A stretch of 64,000 bases of DNA, from contig JACJZU010000001.1 in the NCBI GenBank assembly GCA_020635435.1, forward strand, positions 682,001 through 746,000, given 5' to 3'. Position numbers and translations under genes: made by a program. Shown here one piece after another: positions 16,461 to 24,504 of the stretch. The DNA comes from Flavobacteriales bacterium (GTDB lineage: Bacteria; Bacteroidota; Bacteroidia; NS11-12g; UBA9320). The notes beneath the pieces were generated by a model that saw nothing but the letters and a program-made list of their open reading frames with translations, ran no database searches and was not told where the DNA came from. Position 1 is the first letter of the stretch; each line of letters starts with the position of its first letter.

Positions 16461-17951
16461 TCAGAAATTCGAACTCAAAGTAACGACCAGACGATTGTTT
16501 CTGAGCTGGGCAGTTGCCGCGTCAACGCTTATTCCGTTCAATACATAAGGTTGAACAACCCGTTCTCCGCGCTGATGAACCAACGCCAGATCCAGTGCCC
16601 AGTTCTTGTCGCGTATCCCAACCCCTCCGGTAATGAAGTTGTCCTTTAAATTAGCTCCTTCGGCATTTTCAAGGGGGCTTCCATAATGTGCGTAGCCCAG
16701 GCGGAAACGATACATGTCATATACATATTCCCCTCCAACCCGGATATTCACTGCTTTTCCGTATTTAGTTCGGATCACATCGTTAGCCACCTCAAATGCA
16801 TCGATGGTGGGTCTAAGTCGCATAGTGCTGTAATCGGCCATTTCAACATCGGCTGAAACGAAGCCTTTCTTTGCAAGGATCGCCGCTGCGCTCAGTGTGG
16901 TTTTCATTGGTGTTACCACCTTATAGTCAAATGTGCCTTCTTTGGATTCAAAACGGTATCCGTTGCCATCATCCAGGTCCGATGCCAATTCATCCCAATA
17001 GGTGTCGTCCAGATTGAATATGGTCGGAGTTTGAAGGGCCAATCCGGTTCTGAGCCATTTCACCGGTTTTATGATCATCCCCAATCTTCCACTCACCCCA
17101 ACACCGCGGGTCCTCAACTCCCTCTGAAGGATCCAGGTATCCCAAATGGCACCATTATCAATATCGTCCGTCTCCCGGAATCGATCCGTTTCGTTATAGC
17201 GTACTGACGTTATGTTCAATCCTCCACCCAAAAAAAGCTTATTGGAATAATTGGCGGCCAACGTAATATGGTACTCATTCATAGCCCCGCTCGTTGAGAT
17301 AACCTGCTTTTGATGAATAGTTCTTGCATTAGGGTCAATTGCAGCAGCGTACATGCGGTCACCTACGCTATCGATCAAATAGGCTTCCCAGGCCATTGTT
17401 TCAATATCATCGAATCCATTGTCAAATTCACTGTCTTTTCCTCCAAGCTGACTCTTACTTAAGCCATTGGCCCTTGAAGCAAAATAATCCAGCATGGATG
17501 TGGAGCTGTTTGAACCGGCGTAGTTAATAACACCCGTGAAACTGTTGCTACGGGTCATACCCAAACTCACATTTGTGAAAATCCAACCTTCTGTTGCCGG
17601 TTTGCGGCCATTGAAGTGTTGATTCGTGAACACCAAGCCTAAACTCGGTATGTTCAGGTTGAATTCGTTGTCTTTAAAACCACTGTTCAAATACGTGGAA
17701 TTCGCACTCGTGTTGAGCATAGCACCGCTGAATATCACCTGATTATTGCGATAGATGCCTATGCCCGCGGGATTTATCGCGGCGCTACTCAAATCGGCAC
17801 CCAAAGCTCCAAAGGCTCCAACTACACCTAACGATCGTGCCGTGGCTCCCGGTTGAGATTGAGAGTATCGCAATGCATCCACATCGCTCTGAGCATTACT
17901 TGCTGACCAAATTCCGGCAAGCAATAAACCTGTATACAGTATCCTTCTCAT
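16461..17951 (-). CDS. OmpP1/FadL-family outer-membrane transporter
   Basis: 496 aa. A signal peptide (about 1-20, ending S-N-A-Q) is followed by a short Asp-rich hatch-like segment and the family block R-S-L-G-V-V-G-A-F-G-A-L-G-A-D … NPAGIGIYR. The rest is alternating β-strand sequence ending in Phe (V-V-T-L-S-S-N-F), as expected for a 14-strand barrel. FadL-type proteins take up hydrophobic compounds across the outer membrane; the substrate cannot be told from sequence. It lies 37 bp downstream of the low-complexity gene at 17989-20127 on the same strand, so the two are probably one transcript, divergent from proS. Confidence 0.85.
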   Translation of the reverse strand: MRRILYTGLLLAGIWSASNAQSDVDALRYSQSQPGATARSLGVVGAFGALGADLSSAAINPAGIGIYRNNQVIFSGAMLNTSANSTYLNSGFKDNEFNLNIPSLGLVFTNQHFNGRKPATEGWIFTNVSLGMTRSNSFTGVINYAGSNSSTSMLDYFASRANGLSKSQLGGKDSEFDNGFDDIETMAWEAYLIDSVGDRMYAAAIDPNARTIHQKQVISTSGAMNEYHITLAANYSNKLFLGGGLNITSVRYNETDRFRETDDIDNGAIWDTWILQRELRTRGVGVSGRLGMIIKPVKWLRTGLALQTPTIFNLDDTYWDELASDLDDGNGYRFESKEGTFDYKVVTPMKTTLSAAAILAKKGFVSADVEMADYSTMRLRPTIDAFEVANDVIRTKYGKAVNIRVGGEYVYDMYRFRLGYAHYGSPLENAEGANLKDNFITGGVGIRDKNWALDLALVHQRGERVVQPYVLNGISVDAATAQLRNNRLVVTLSSNF

Positions 17952-17988
17952 TTTTTTCTTATGCTAAATGTTCGATTCTACTTTTCTA

Positions 17989-20127
17989 CTAGCGTCGGCT
18001 ACGTGATGAACTCCCTGAAGAACCACCTGACCTCGAGGAAGATGAACCTCCTCCTGACCGCATCCCCGAGCTTGAGGATGAAGAGGGCGAGGTTGACCGC
18101 ATGGATGGGGTGCTTCGATTACTGTTGGATGGGCTCACTGCCGGCCTGCTGCTTCTAGGACTTATTGAACCGGATCCGCCGGAATTATTGCTCGGGCGAT
18201 TCGATGGTGCATTGTAGGTCCTGGACGGGCTGGGCGCGGTCATTGTGCGGTTCGAATTACTCGGGGAAGTGCGCTGAGCCGGAGCCGAATAGCTGCGTGA
18301 AGGCTGGCTGGAACTTCTATTCTGGTAAGTTGGGGTTGAAGACCCGGAAGGTCTTGGACTAGAAACCCTTGAGGGATTCGAATATCCCGACTGACGTGAA
18401 CTTCCTGAGGAAGGAGCAGTATATGTCCGGGTGCTTCTTGGAGAAGGCGTTGTAGTAGACCTGGACGCCGGTTGCTCTATCGAAGGACGTGTGCCAGAAT
18501 AGGTTGGTCTGCTCTGTGGTGCGGCCGGTGATGTGCCCGATGATCCACTAGGTCTCGTTCTGTTGTATACATCACTCCGGCTGGTCGGACTGGATGAAGC
18601 CGGATCACCGTATCCGGAATAATTGTTCCGACGTACTTCGGGGTTATTGTATCCATCTCGCGAATACACCGAGCTTTGGTCGCGACTACTTCTTGAGCGC
18701 GACGGTGTTTGACCTGAACCTGATCCTCCGGATCGGATCTCAGGTGAGCTGCTGCGCTGCTGATTACCTGAGTGGTCGTTGGAGCTTCTCGGAGTAGGCG
18801 CAGAACTTCTCGGAGTGCTTGAACGTTCTGCCGGTTTTATATCATTTCCCCTTTGAATGGTACTCCTTGAACGCTCAGTCGCATTGTCGGGACGACGGTC
18901 GGTTGAACGTGGTGTACTGGTTCTCTCCGTTGGTCTGATATCATTGCCTCTTTCGATCGTACTTCTTGAGCGTTGCGTGGAGTTATCCGGTCGCTGATCT
19001 GATGAACCCGGGTTGCTTGAGCGAGAGCGTTGAATATCGTTTCCACCGGATTGTGAACGTCCGCTTCCGCTTCGATCTCCGGAATTTATAGCCTCCCGAT
19101 TACGGGTATTGTCGTTAGAGGGACTATAATCTCTACCGGGATTTTCAAGTGCCCTTTGAGAACTCCTGCTTCTTGGTGAAACCTGATCATTGCGTCGATC
19201 GGTTGGGGCATTGGTGTTGATACGCTGACGGGGACCATAATTCACTGTATTTCCGGAGTTCCTTCCACCAAGATTACTTCCCCTTCCCCAGGAATTATTG
19301 GGTCTGTGGTAGTAGCGGTTGTAGTATGGTCGGTTGTATCCATAAAACCCGCCGCCGTTCCATGCGTAATAGGGTCCATATCCGTAACGGACGGTTCCCG
19401 GCCAGCCCCAGCCATAGTTGTAGCCGAATGGAGCGCAATAGTTGTAACTGTTCCAACCCCAGCCGGAGTTCCAACCCCAGCCAGCGTTCCAACCCCAACC
19501 GGAATTCCAGCCCCAGCCGCTGTTCCATCCCCAGCCATAATTCCAGGGACGGTACGTGTATCCGGCATACCAGCCTCCCCAGGAAGAATATCCGATGTTC
19601 CAACCCGAATAATAAGGCCACGGATCATAGAACAACCATGGGTCATAGGCATTGAAGGAATAATAGCGGTAATACCTTCGCCTGTCTCGAACCGAGCGCC
19701 GGTTACCATCGTTGAATCCATCCGTATAACCATCATCAAAACCGTCCTGATAGCCGGCATCGTATTCAGGTGATTCCCCCCTCAGGCGACTGAAATGGTC
19801 CTGATAACTGAAATCATCACCGGCAATGCCATTATCATTTTGGCTATAGACCTCCTCGGTTTCGTCGAGATATGGGTCATTTTCGTAAACTCGATCGGCA
19901 TCGGAACCTGAGCGGGTTTGCGATTGTTCCACTTTATTGGACTCCGGAGTATAGTTTTCTATTCTCTCCTCCATGCGTCGGTCGATGCGCTCATTTACCT
20001 CTTCATCCTCAGATGGATCATAGTAGAGATCATCCACCTGTCCATAGACACTCATGCTCTGCGCACCGAGTAAAGCACCAAGCAGTGTTATCCAAAGTGC
20101 TGTCTGAAGTATGTTTCTCCTTTTCAT
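17989..20127 (-). CDS. Low-complexity exported protein: acidic region, Gly/Trp repeats, Ser/Arg-rich tail
   Basis: 712 aa, no enzymatic domain. A signal peptide (about 1-30, ending V-Y-G-Q) is followed by an acidic segment (about 31-150, with G-Y-x-D-G-F-D-D-G-Y-T-D-G repeats) and a Tyr/Trp/Gly/Asn-rich segment (about 155-290) with five consecutive G-W-x-W-N units. The last ~420 residues are disordered sequence made mostly of Ser, Arg, Pro, Thr, Asn and Gly, with a 33-residue repeat (R-P-D-N-S/A-T-x-R-S-R-S-T-I … S-T-P-R-S). The basic tail suggests binding to acidic polymers (LPS, DNA, polysaccharide), but that is inference. I recall similar low-complexity genes next to proS and FadL-like genes in other Bacteroidota; this needs a search to confirm. 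The reading frame is supported by the signal peptide and clean 3' end despite biased composition. Confidence 0.75.
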   Translation of the reverse strand: MKRRNILQTALWITLLGALLGAQSMSVYGQVDDLYYDPSEDEEVNERIDRRMEERIENYTPESNKVEQSQTRSGSDADRVYENDPYLDETEEVYSQNDNGIAGDDFSYQDHFSRLRGESPEYDAGYQDGFDDGYTDGFNDGNRRSVRDRRRYYRYYSFNAYDPWLFYDPWPYYSGWNIGYSSWGGWYAGYTYRPWNYGWGWNSGWGWNSGWGWNAGWGWNSGWGWNSYNYCAPFGYNYGWGWPGTVRYGYGPYYAWNGGGFYGYNRPYYNRYYHRPNNSWGRGSNLGGRNSGNTVNYGPRQRINTNAPTDRRNDQVSPRSRSSQRALENPGRDYSPSNDNTRNREAINSGDRSGSGRSQSGGNDIQRSRSSNPGSSDQRPDNSTQRSRSTIERGNDIRPTERTSTPRSTDRRPDNATERSRSTIQRGNDIKPAERSSTPRSSAPTPRSSNDHSGNQQRSSSPEIRSGGSGSGQTPSRSRSSRDQSSVYSRDGYNNPEVRRNNYSGYGDPASSSPTSRSDVYNRTRPSGSSGTSPAAPQSRPTYSGTRPSIEQPASRSTTTPSPRSTRTYTAPSSGSSRQSGYSNPSRVSSPRPSGSSTPTYQNRSSSQPSRSYSAPAQRTSPSNSNRTMTAPSPSRTYNAPSNRPSNNSGGSGSISPRSSRPAVSPSNSNRSTPSMRSTSPSSSSSSGMRSGGGSSSSRSGGSSGSSSRSRR
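18815..19015. repeat. Approx. 99-bp imperfect tandem repeat in the Ser/Arg-rich region
   Basis: Two copies of a 33-codon unit (R-P-D-N … R-S-R-S-T-I … R-G-N-D-I … S-T-P-R-S) are encoded back to back on the minus strand. Copies differ by several substitutions. Boundaries are approximate. Confidence 0.6.
19451..19543. repeat. 18-bp tandem repeat encoding G-W-x-W-N-S/A
   Basis: Five imperfect 18-bp units (plus-strand core TTCCAACCCCAGCCGGAG and variants) encode the Gly-Trp-Gly-Trp-Asn-Ser run of the minus-strand protein. Unit changes are mostly at third positions. Such a repeat is prone to slippage and copy-number change. Confidence 0.8.
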
Positions 20128-20169
20128 AGTCCAAATAATTAATCCTTTATTACTTCAATGGGTTAGGGT

Positions 20170-20177
20170 TACCTTTG
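20170..20177 (+). promoter_or_regulatory. Candidate -7 element of proS
   Basis: TACCTTTG matches TAnnTTTG. It covers an in-frame alternative start at 20175, so that start cannot be on the transcript; this supports ATG at 20223 for proS. No TTG lies at the right distance upstream. Confidence 0.5.
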
Positions 20178-20222
20178 CCCGTACTACTATTCTTCAAAGA
20201 ACATTCCAATTTATACGAGCTC

Positions 20223-21698
20223 ATGGCATTTGAGAAGGTAACAAGATCCGAGGACTATTCCAAATGGTATAACAATTTAGTGGTGAATGCAGATCTTGCA
20301 GAACACAGTGCTGTAAGAGGATGTATGGTCATTAAGCCTTATGGTTATGCCATTTGGGAGAAGATACAGGCACAACTGGATAAAATGTTCAAGGAAACCG
20401 GACATTCAAATGCCTACTTCCCATTGTTCATTCCCAAGTCGTTTTTAAGCAAAGAAGCGGATCACGTCGAAGGATTTGCCAAAGAATGTGCTGTTGTGAC
20501 GCATTACCGACTTAAAGTGGACGAAGAAAATGGCGGTGTGGTGGTCGATCCGGATGCCAAGCTGGAGGAAGAGTTGATCGTTCGACCAACTTCGGAGACA
20601 GTCATCTGGAACACCTATCGAAATTGGATTCAAAGCTATCGTGATCTGCCTATCCTTCTGAATCAATGGGCCAACATCGTTCGGTGGGAAATGCGAACTC
20701 GTCTATTCCTGCGAACAGCTGAGTTTCTGTGGCAGGAAGGTCACACGGCACATGCAAGTCGAGAAGAGGCGATCGAGGAGACTTTGAGAATGCTCGATGT
20801 CTACGCAACTTTTGCCGAGACATTCATGGCCATTCCGGTGATCAAGGGAGTTAAAACCGAGAATGAACGCTTTGCCGGAGCAGAAGATACGTATTGCATT
20901 GAAGGTTTGATGCAGGATGGAAAAGCCCTTCAAATGGGCACTTCACATTTCCTGGGACAGAATTTCGCCAAGGCATTCGATGTGATGTTTGCAACTAAAG
21001 AAGGTAAACAGGAATATGTTTGGGCGACAAGTTGGGGGGTGTCAACACGCCTGATGGGCGCATTGATCATGACCCACTCCGACGACGATGGTCTCGTGCT
21101 TCCTCCTAAACTTGCACCGATACAGGTCGTTATCGTACCCATATATAAGAATATGGATCAATTGGCGGCTATCGATGAGAAAGTTGCAGAGATCAAGGTT
21201 AGCTTGGAAGCGAAAGGCATCAGTGTTAAATACGATAACCGCGATACGCAGAAGCCGGGTTGGAAGTTTGCCGAATATGAATTGAAAGGCGTTCCAGTTC
21301 GGATCGCCATCGGTCCAAGGGATCTGGAAAATGGTACGGTAGAAGTTGCCCGAAGAGATACCAAGGAGAAAGAGACGCTGCAGATGAATGATCTCCCATC
21401 CAAGATCTTCAACCTTCTTGAACGGATCCAGGAAAATCTGTTTCTCAGATCCGAAACGTTCCGAGATAATAATATCACCTTGGTAGACACCTGGGAGGAG
21501 TTTGTTGAAGCCCTCGATCAAAAGGCGGGATTCATTTCGGCCCATTGGAACGGCAATAGCGCTACTGAAGAAAAGATCAAGGAACTGACCAAAGCAACGA
21601 TCCGGTGTATTCCGCTTGATCGCAAAAAAGAAAGCGGAAAATGTATCCTCACCGGAGAACCATCCGAAGGTCGGGTTCTTTTCGCGAGGGCCTATTGA
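20223..21698 (+). CDS. proS: Prolyl-tRNA synthetase (ProS type 3, archaeal/eukaryote-like)
   Basis: 491 aa from M-A-F-E-K-V. Charges tRNA-Pro with proline in the cytosol. Class II core: the N-terminal block around YGYAIWEKIQ and YFPLFIP, motif 2 region RPTSETVIW … RWEMRTRLFLRTAEFLWQEGH, and motif 3 region around M-G-T-S-H-F-L-G-Q-N-F. An anticodon-binding domain follows (about 290-390, PIQVVIVPIY). The C-terminal domain ends in R-A-Y, as usual for the type 3 enzymes, which lack the editing insertion of the E. coli type. The start at 20223 is chosen over 20175 because the earlier codon overlaps the -7 promoter element. Confidence 0.96.
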   Translation: MAFEKVTRSEDYSKWYNNLVVNADLAEHSAVRGCMVIKPYGYAIWEKIQAQLDKMFKETGHSNAYFPLFIPKSFLSKEADHVEGFAKECAVVTHYRLKVDEENGGVVVDPDAKLEEELIVRPTSETVIWNTYRNWIQSYRDLPILLNQWANIVRWEMRTRLFLRTAEFLWQEGHTAHASREEAIEETLRMLDVYATFAETFMAIPVIKGVKTENERFAGAEDTYCIEGLMQDGKALQMGTSHFLGQNFAKAFDVMFATKEGKQEYVWATSWGVSTRLMGALIMTHSDDDGLVLPPKLAPIQVVIVPIYKNMDQLAAIDEKVAEIKVSLEAKGISVKYDNRDTQKPGWKFAEYELKGVPVRIAIGPRDLENGTVEVARRDTKEKETLQMNDLPSKIFNLLERIQENLFLRSETFRDNNITLVDTWEEFVEALDQKAGFISAHWNGNSATEEKIKELTKATIRCIPLDRKKESGKCILTGEPSEGRVLFARAY

Positions 21699-21771
21699 TC
21701 GGGTTCAGCTGACCGAACTGGTCTGTCTCAGACCGTAGATGTTGTACTCGTGGATTACGACAAAATTTTCT

Positions 21772-21779
21772 TATCTTTA
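21772..21779 (+). promoter_or_regulatory. Possible -7 element upstream of the DUF2007 gene
   Basis: TATCTTTA, one base off TAnnTTTG, ends 4 bp before the ATG at 21784, which would give a nearly leaderless mRNA. The same word recurs at 22194-22201, just before the next gene. Confidence 0.35.
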
Positions 21780-21783
21780 GCAC

Positions 21784-22176
21784 ATGAGTGATTTTGTTGT
21801 GTTGGACCGCTATTTCCAGTCGTACGAAGCGCATTTGGCGAAAAATGTTCTGGAGGCAGCGGGAATAGAATGTGTCCTGTTGAACGAGATCAGCACACAG
21901 GTCTACAATTTTTTCAATCCGGGGGGAGGTGGGATCGTATTGAAGGTTCGATCAGAAGACCTTCAAACGGCGCAAGAGCTCTTGTCGAAACAGCATCCTG
22001 AACTGGAGATAGACGAAAACTATGAGGTTGGTCTCCCCGAAAACGAAAAAACACAGGTGGGAACCGTTGAACTGCCGCGAAGCAACAGAAGCATTGAGAT
22101 GTTGCTCTTCGTTGCAGCAGCTTTGATCGTATTGCTTGCCCTGGCTGCATATATAGCTCGTATATTGCAGTCCTGA
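21784..22176 (+). CDS. DUF2007 domain protein with C-terminal membrane anchor
   Basis: 130 aa. The N-terminal ~70 residues match the DUF2007 (putative signal-transducing, GlnB-fold-like) pattern: A-x-x-A-K-N-V-L-E-A-A-G-I-E, then a Gly-rich turn and I-V-L-K-V-R-S-E-D-L-Q-T-A-Q-E-L-L. A linker and one strongly hydrophobic helix (about 104-127) follow, so the domain should sit on the cytoplasmic face of the inner membrane. Molecular function is not established. A radical SAM gene starts 31 bp downstream on the same strand. Confidence 0.8.
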   Translation: MSDFVVLDRYFQSYEAHLAKNVLEAAGIECVLLNEISTQVYNFFNPGGGGIVLKVRSEDLQTAQELLSKQHPELEIDENYEVGLPENEKTQVGTVELPRSNRSIEMLLFVAAALIVLLALAAYIARILQS

Positions 22177-22207
22177 TACCCGAATTCCTCAACTATCTTT
22201 AATAATC

Positions 22208-23233
22208 GTGAGCATCAAAGGCGACATATTAGATGCTCGTTCGTTTGGACGAGTTGTCACATATCAACGCTTACATAACATCTGGCTCAATCATGCTTCT
22301 TTCAGGAACTTCAAACGTACAGGGAATACCTACCATCCCGGACTTCCGGTGAGTATTTCGATTGAACCAACTACATCGTGCAATTTGAGATGTCCGCATT
22401 GTCCGAGTGGATTGAGGTCCTTCAGCAGACCGACGGGGATGCTCAATCCGGAGATGAACAAACGTATCATCGATCAACTCGGAACAACTTTAAGCTACAT
22501 TACCTACTATTTTCAGGGCGAACCTCTTTTGCACCCCGGTTTTAGCGAAATGGTTCATTACGCTTCAAGTAAAAAGATCTATACGGCAAGTTCAACCAAC
22601 GCCCACCATTTGAACCGATCTACCTGTGACACCCTGATCGATAGCGGATTGAGCAAGCTGATCATTTCCATTGATGGATCAACCCAGGAGAGCTATTCGA
22701 CCTACCGCATCGGGGGCAATCTGAACAAGGTGATCGATGGCACCCGGAACTTGCTTGAAGCCCGACGGGTAAAAAAAGCCGCCAATCCGGTGATCGTATG
22801 GCAGTTCATTGTGTTCAGGCACAACGAACATGAAATAGGGCAGATACGTCAAATGGCGAAAGAACTTGGCGTCGACTCCGTTCAGATCAAGACTGCACAA
22901 CTTTACGATCCGGATGAAAATTTGGAAATGCTCCCTTCAGATAAGAAATGGAGCAGGTATACCGTGGACAATGGAAAAGTCAAATTCGAACCGTCCCATC
23001 TGAACTCCTGTAGGCGCATGTGGAGTGGTTGCGTGATAACCTGGGATGGCGAGGTAGTACCCTGTTGTTTCGACAAGGATGCCAAGTACGGTATGGGCAA
23101 CATTCAATCCTCCGATTTTGAATCGATCTGGAACGGCGACAAATACAGGGATTTTCGTGACACTCTGTTCCGTGGCAGACAGAATATCGACATCTGCATG
23201 AATTGCAGTGAGGGGGTGAAGGTCTTTGATTGA
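22208..23233 (+). CDS. Radical SAM protein with SPASM-type C-terminal Fe-S domain
   Basis: 341 aa. The SAM-binding [4Fe-4S] motif is C58-x3-C62-x2-C65 in PTTSCNLRCPHCPSG. A C-terminal SPASM-like domain (about 265-335) supplies C-R-R-M-W-S-G-C, V-V-P-C-C-F-D and C-M-N-C. SPASM proteins modify peptides or other substrates; there is no obvious precursor peptide next to this gene, and the neighbour is a DUF2007 protein. The start is GTG at 22208, chosen because it begins directly after the upstream gene and fits the fold; an upstream TATCTTTA box ends 6 bp before it. The substrate is unknown. Confidence 0.88.
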   Translation: MSIKGDILDARSFGRVVTYQRLHNIWLNHASFRNFKRTGNTYHPGLPVSISIEPTTSCNLRCPHCPSGLRSFSRPTGMLNPEMNKRIIDQLGTTLSYITYYFQGEPLLHPGFSEMVHYASSKKIYTASSTNAHHLNRSTCDTLIDSGLSKLIISIDGSTQESYSTYRIGGNLNKVIDGTRNLLEARRVKKAANPVIVWQFIVFRHNEHEIGQIRQMAKELGVDSVQIKTAQLYDPDENLEMLPSDKKWSRYTVDNGKVKFEPSHLNSCRRMWSGCVITWDGEVVPCCFDKDAKYGMGNIQSSDFESIWNGDKYRDFRDTLFRGRQNIDICMNCSEGVKVFD

Positions 23234-23381
23234 GCCTATTTGACAGCTACAAGCTAAAATGCAGGATTATCTTTTTTTATTTCTTTAAGATGATTTAATA
23301 TTGTTTCCGAGTTGACACAAGTCGGATTCGACTATGTAGGTCAGCCGAATCAATTGAAACCTTAATTCGTTTAGAACTCAT

Positions 23382-24452
23382 ATGAAGAAAAAAGCCATCG
23401 CGATCCTGGGAGTAGGTTTGCTATGTATGTTGGGAACGGAGCTTACTTTTGGTCAGGGTTATGCTCACAAGTACGGAGTGGAGATCAATGGTGGGATTCG
23501 GGAATACGGTGGAGACCGTGGAACCCGCTATTTTCTAGCCGAACGGCCTGATTATCAAGCCGTAGGACTTTCATTTAGCTACTATGTCAATCCCTCTTTC
23601 GACGCAACTGTATACGGTTCAGTAGGAGATCTCGGTCACCGGGATGATTCTTACCCGAAAAAACTGGGATTCACAGCACGTGTAACCGACCTTATGCTCG
23701 GTTTGCGGTACAAGATCTCCAACGGGTACATTATGCCTGAAGATTCACGCATCAGACCTTACATTCAAGCCGGATGGGGTGGAATGCAATCCGTTTCCCG
23801 CATCATTCACAATGTTCCGGGTTATGGGGAGAACAGAAGTTGGGTGGCAGCCCATTGGTCAGCCGGAGTTGGTGTTCGCGTTCAGCTAACCGACATTCTT
23901 GATCTGTCGCTTCAATCCCTGTATAATTACACGTTCGACGATAATTACGACGGTTTGCCTTTCTCCATGGGACGATTGAGGCTGAATGCCATGCATGATG
24001 CCTACCTCTATCATTCTGTAGGATTTGTTGTGAACTTTGGTGAAAACGATGGTGCTTACCGATTTGGCAAGGATGATGAAGAGGTACCCAAAGAAGTTGT
24101 TGCACGTGTTAACCTTGCAGCTCGCAGCATTCAATTTGAAACCGCTAGTGCAGTGATCAAACCGGAGTCGTATGCTGAATTGGATACGATCGTTGAAATA
24201 TTGCTTGATTACCCGACAATCGATGCACTGATCGAAGGCCATACCGATGACGTTGGAGACGATGAATCAAACATGACCTTGTCTCAAAACCGGGCGGCGG
24301 CCGTTAAAAAGTACATCGAGGGCAAAGGTGTTGATGCGATGCGCCTTACCGCGAAGGGTTATGGAGAAACACAACCAATTAAATCTAATAAATCAGAGGA
24401 AGGCCGCCAGGCGAATCGTCGTGTGGAGGTTAAACTCTACTACCGCAAGTAG
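23382..24452 (+). CDS. OmpA-family outer-membrane/peptidoglycan-binding protein
   Basis: 356 aa. Signal peptide about 1-25 (ending F-G-Q). An N-terminal eight-strand-type β-barrel (about 28-225) has alternating aromatic strands. The C-terminal OmpA domain (about 240-356) has the peptidoglycan-binding signature: I-E-G-H-T-D-D-V-G, LSQNRAAAVKKYIEGKGV, and R-R-V-E-V-K-L. It anchors the outer membrane to peptidoglycan. Monocistronic, followed directly by a strong terminator at 24471-24504. Confidence 0.92.
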   Translation: MKKKAIAILGVGLLCMLGTELTFGQGYAHKYGVEINGGIREYGGDRGTRYFLAERPDYQAVGLSFSYYVNPSFDATVYGSVGDLGHRDDSYPKKLGFTARVTDLMLGLRYKISNGYIMPEDSRIRPYIQAGWGGMQSVSRIIHNVPGYGENRSWVAAHWSAGVGVRVQLTDILDLSLQSLYNYTFDDNYDGLPFSMGRLRLNAMHDAYLYHSVGFVVNFGENDGAYRFGKDDEEVPKEVVARVNLAARSIQFETASAVIKPESYAELDTIVEILLDYPTIDALIEGHTDDVGDDESNMTLSQNRAAAVKKYIEGKGVDAMRLTAKGYGETQPIKSNKSEEGRQANRRVEVKLYYRK

Positions 24453-24470
24453 AACGATTTTCAATTCAAA

Positions 24471-24504
24471 CAAAAAGGCCGCTTGCAAGCGGCCTTTTGT
24501 TTTT
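24471..24504. terminator. Bidirectional intrinsic terminator between ompA-like gene and uvrB
   Basis: The perfect stem AAAAGGCCGCTTG / CAAGCGGCCTTTT is followed by GTTTTT on the plus strand and flanked by an A-run on its left side. The right end touches the uvrB stop codon (24503-24505). Confidence 0.88.

Noticed and set aside
19306..19773. Long open frames on both strands across the Gly/Trp and Ser/Arg gene
   Set aside because: They are by-products of biased, repetitive composition; only the minus-strand frame with a signal peptide and ordered domain layout is credible.
20175..20222. Upstream in-frame start for proS (16 extra residues)
   Set aside because: The codon lies within the TACCTTTG promoter element, so it would not be transcribed; the family's normal N-terminus begins at 20223.
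21720..21734. Small hairpin (GGTCTG-TCT-CAGACC) after proS
   Set aside because: Only six base pairs with a 3-nt loop and no T-run; insufficient as a terminator.
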